This document shows positions 39,903 to 40,962 of a DNA stretch of 40,962 bases, in pieces. The stretch lies in assembly GCA_021778845.1 (NCBI GenBank), contig JAJYBU010000032.1, positions 1 to 40,962 of the forward strand, written 5' to 3'. The notes under the pieces are model-generated. The model saw only the letters and a program-made list of their open reading frames with translations, had not been told where the DNA came from and ran no database searches. The translations under genes and the position numbers were made by a program. How positions within the stretch are numbered: position 1 is the first letter of the stretch; each line of letters begins with the position of its first letter. The DNA comes from Acidobacteriota bacterium (GTDB taxonomy: Bacteria > Acidobacteriota > Terriglobia > Terriglobales > Acidobacteriaceae).

Positions 39903-40962
39903 CCCCACTTCCAGCGCTCTCCCGCCGCCAGATACTCAAGGCCATGGCCGCTGCATCCGGCGGCATTCTGGCCGCGTCCGTCGGATGCAGCAGCGGCGGC
40001 AGCACTCCAGCCTCCACCCCATCCACCCCCGCTTGGCCTCCCGCACTCCCCGTAGGAGTCTTCTCCCCCACTGCCGCCGACACCGCCTTCCTCGATGCTC
40101 TCGAACAGCAGGGGGCTCTCTACTTCTGGGAGCAGGCCAGCCCCACCACCGGCCAGGTCCTCGATCACGCAGCCATCAATCTCAACGGCCAGATCGATCC
40201 CACCACCACTGAATCCAGCATCGCCGCCACCGGCTTCGGCCTCACCGCCCTCTGCATCGCCGACCAGCGCGGCTATCTCCCCAACGTCACCCACGCCGAC
40301 ATCGTAGCCCGCGTGCAAACCACCCTCGACTTCCACCTCAACGCCATGCCGAACGAAAACGGCTTCTTCTACCACTTCAACGACGTCAACACCGGCCAAC
40401 CCCTCCCCTCCGTCGAAGTCTCCTGCATCGACACCGCATGGCTTCTCTGCGGCGTGCTCACCGCCCGCGCCTGGTTCAACGACCCCACCATCACCTCGCT
40501 CGCCACCCAGCTATACGAGCGCATCAACTGGCCCTGGTTTCTCAACGGCGGCACCACCTTCGCCATGGCCTGGTACCCTGCCACCGACGCCAGCCCCGGC
40601 TTCACCTCCTATCGTTACGACACCTTCTGCGAACTCATGGCGCTCTATCTCCTCGCCATGGGCTCGCCCACCCACCCCATCCCGGCCTCCAGTTGGACCG
40701 CCTTCTCCCGCCCCCTCCTCACCTACGAGGGCTACAACTACATCAGCAGCAACACCGACCCCCTCTTCACCCAACAGTGGTCGCAAGCCTGGTTCGACTT
40801 CCGTAACAAGAGCGACGCCTACGCCAACTACTTCACCAACTCCATCGCCGCCACCCAGGCCCACGAGACCTTCTGCCTCTCCTACCCGCAGTGGTACACC
40901 GAGGACTACTGGGGCATCACCGCCTCCATGTCCATCAACGGCTACGTCGCCTGGGGTGGCCC
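39899..40962 (+). CDS. Exported glucoamylase-family (GH144-like) hydrolase, copy 2 (partial)
   Basis: Starts at ATG 39899, overlapping the previous stop as ATGA, and runs off the window after 354 codons. The N-terminus TPLPALSRRQILKAMAAASGGILAASVGC is a Tat signal with a lipobox, so it is a Tat-exported lipoprotein, unlike copy 1. The body repeats the family landmarks: ATGFGLTALCIADQRGY, FYHFNDVNTG, EVSCIDTAWLLCGVL, YDTFCELMALYLLAMGSPTHPI, NYISSNTDPLFTQQWSQAWFDFR and DYWGITASMSINGY. The C-terminal quarter with the DGS/PE and DLGISV-like segments is missing because the window ends. It probably anchors in the outer membrane and works with copy 1. Confidence 0.88.
   Translation, partial: MTPLPALSRRQILKAMAAASGGILAASVGCSSGGSTPASTPSTPAWPPALPVGVFSPTAADTAFLDALEQQGALYFWEQASPTTGQVLDHAAINLNGQIDPTTTESSIAATGFGLTALCIADQRGYLPNVTHADIVARVQTTLDFHLNAMPNENGFFYHFNDVNTGQPLPSVEVSCIDTAWLLCGVLTARAWFNDPTITSLATQLYERINWPWFLNGGTTFAMAWYPATDASPGFTSYRYDTFCELMALYLLAMGSPTHPIPASSWTAFSRPLLTYEGYNYISSNTDPLFTQQWSQAWFDFRNKSDAYANYFTNSIAATQAHETFCLSYPQWYTEDYWGITASMSINGYVAWGG

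Noticed and set aside
38613..39908. 431-codon frame antisense to the first glucoamylase-family gene
   Set aside because: Same explanation: Gly/Ala/Val/Glu-rich shadow of a motif-bearing gene.

Overview
The window looks like chromosomal DNA of a soil acidobacterium (Acidobacteriota, class Terriglobia; relatives of Granulicella, Edaphobacter or Terriglobus). This is an inference from several signs: high GC with strongly C/G-ending codons, a small MRIDLYTKA-type protein familiar from that group, MBG-repeat lipoproteins, GTCATCC-GAGCG-AGCGA intergenic repeats, and a secreted glycoside hydrolase array. No rRNA, CRISPR array, prophage or intact insertion sequence is visible. There is one tRNA (Asn, GTT).

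Region by region. 1-3922: a leftward, lower-GC, poorly conserved stretch with an MBG-repeat lipoprotein, two membrane or exported proteins of unknown role, and about 880 nt without a credible gene. It abuts the 3' end of tRNA-Asn and may be a decayed island. 4107-7269: a lone AhpD-like protein, then a leftward set of three genes (GDP-mannose 3,5-epimerase, WecG/TagA/CpsF glycosyltransferase, secreted CAP protein) suggesting envelope or exopolysaccharide synthesis. 7485-10334: the two permeases of a Dpp/Opp-type peptide ABC transporter, found on opposite strands around a repeat-rich spacer; a YfcE-type phosphoesterase follows dppC. 10331-14627: a leftward run thrC-thrB-trxA-corC-dppB. 14615-16925: rightward modABC, whose first gene overlaps thrC head to head; modC ends tail to tail with murB. 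18259-21813: bacilliredoxin, an NtrC-like regulator with a ruined ATPase domain, proC, and a CtaA/Cox15-type heme A synthase. 21810-22112: a small exported protein made of six exact 11-residue repeats.

22516-25388: FucP-type sugar:proton symporter followed by a fucose/arabinose isomerase-family protein, a probable deoxysugar or pentose uptake unit. 25472-30476: polyphosphate kinase 1, the PLP synthase pair pdxS/pdxT (split by a dispersed repeat), and an isolated cytochrome oxidase subunit III. 30677-33336: a two-gene isoquinoline-1-oxidoreductase-type molybdenum hydroxylase with a recognisable promoter and a 5' hairpin; the modABC importer in the same window could supply its molybdenum. 33425-35215: a leftward pair, a nucleosidase and a zinc alcohol dehydrogenase. 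35401-40962: four rightward, translationally coupled, exported glycoside hydrolases arranged as two paralogous pairs (GH39-GH39, then two glucoamylase/GH144-like), the last cut by the window end.

The items most worth a second look are the doubled hydrolase operon, the NtrC-like protein without Walker A lysine, GAFTGA loop or Walker B acids, the 11-mer repeat protein, the overlapping divergent starts of thrC and modA, and the split dppB/dppC arrangement. All family assignments come from reading motifs by eye; no database search was run.
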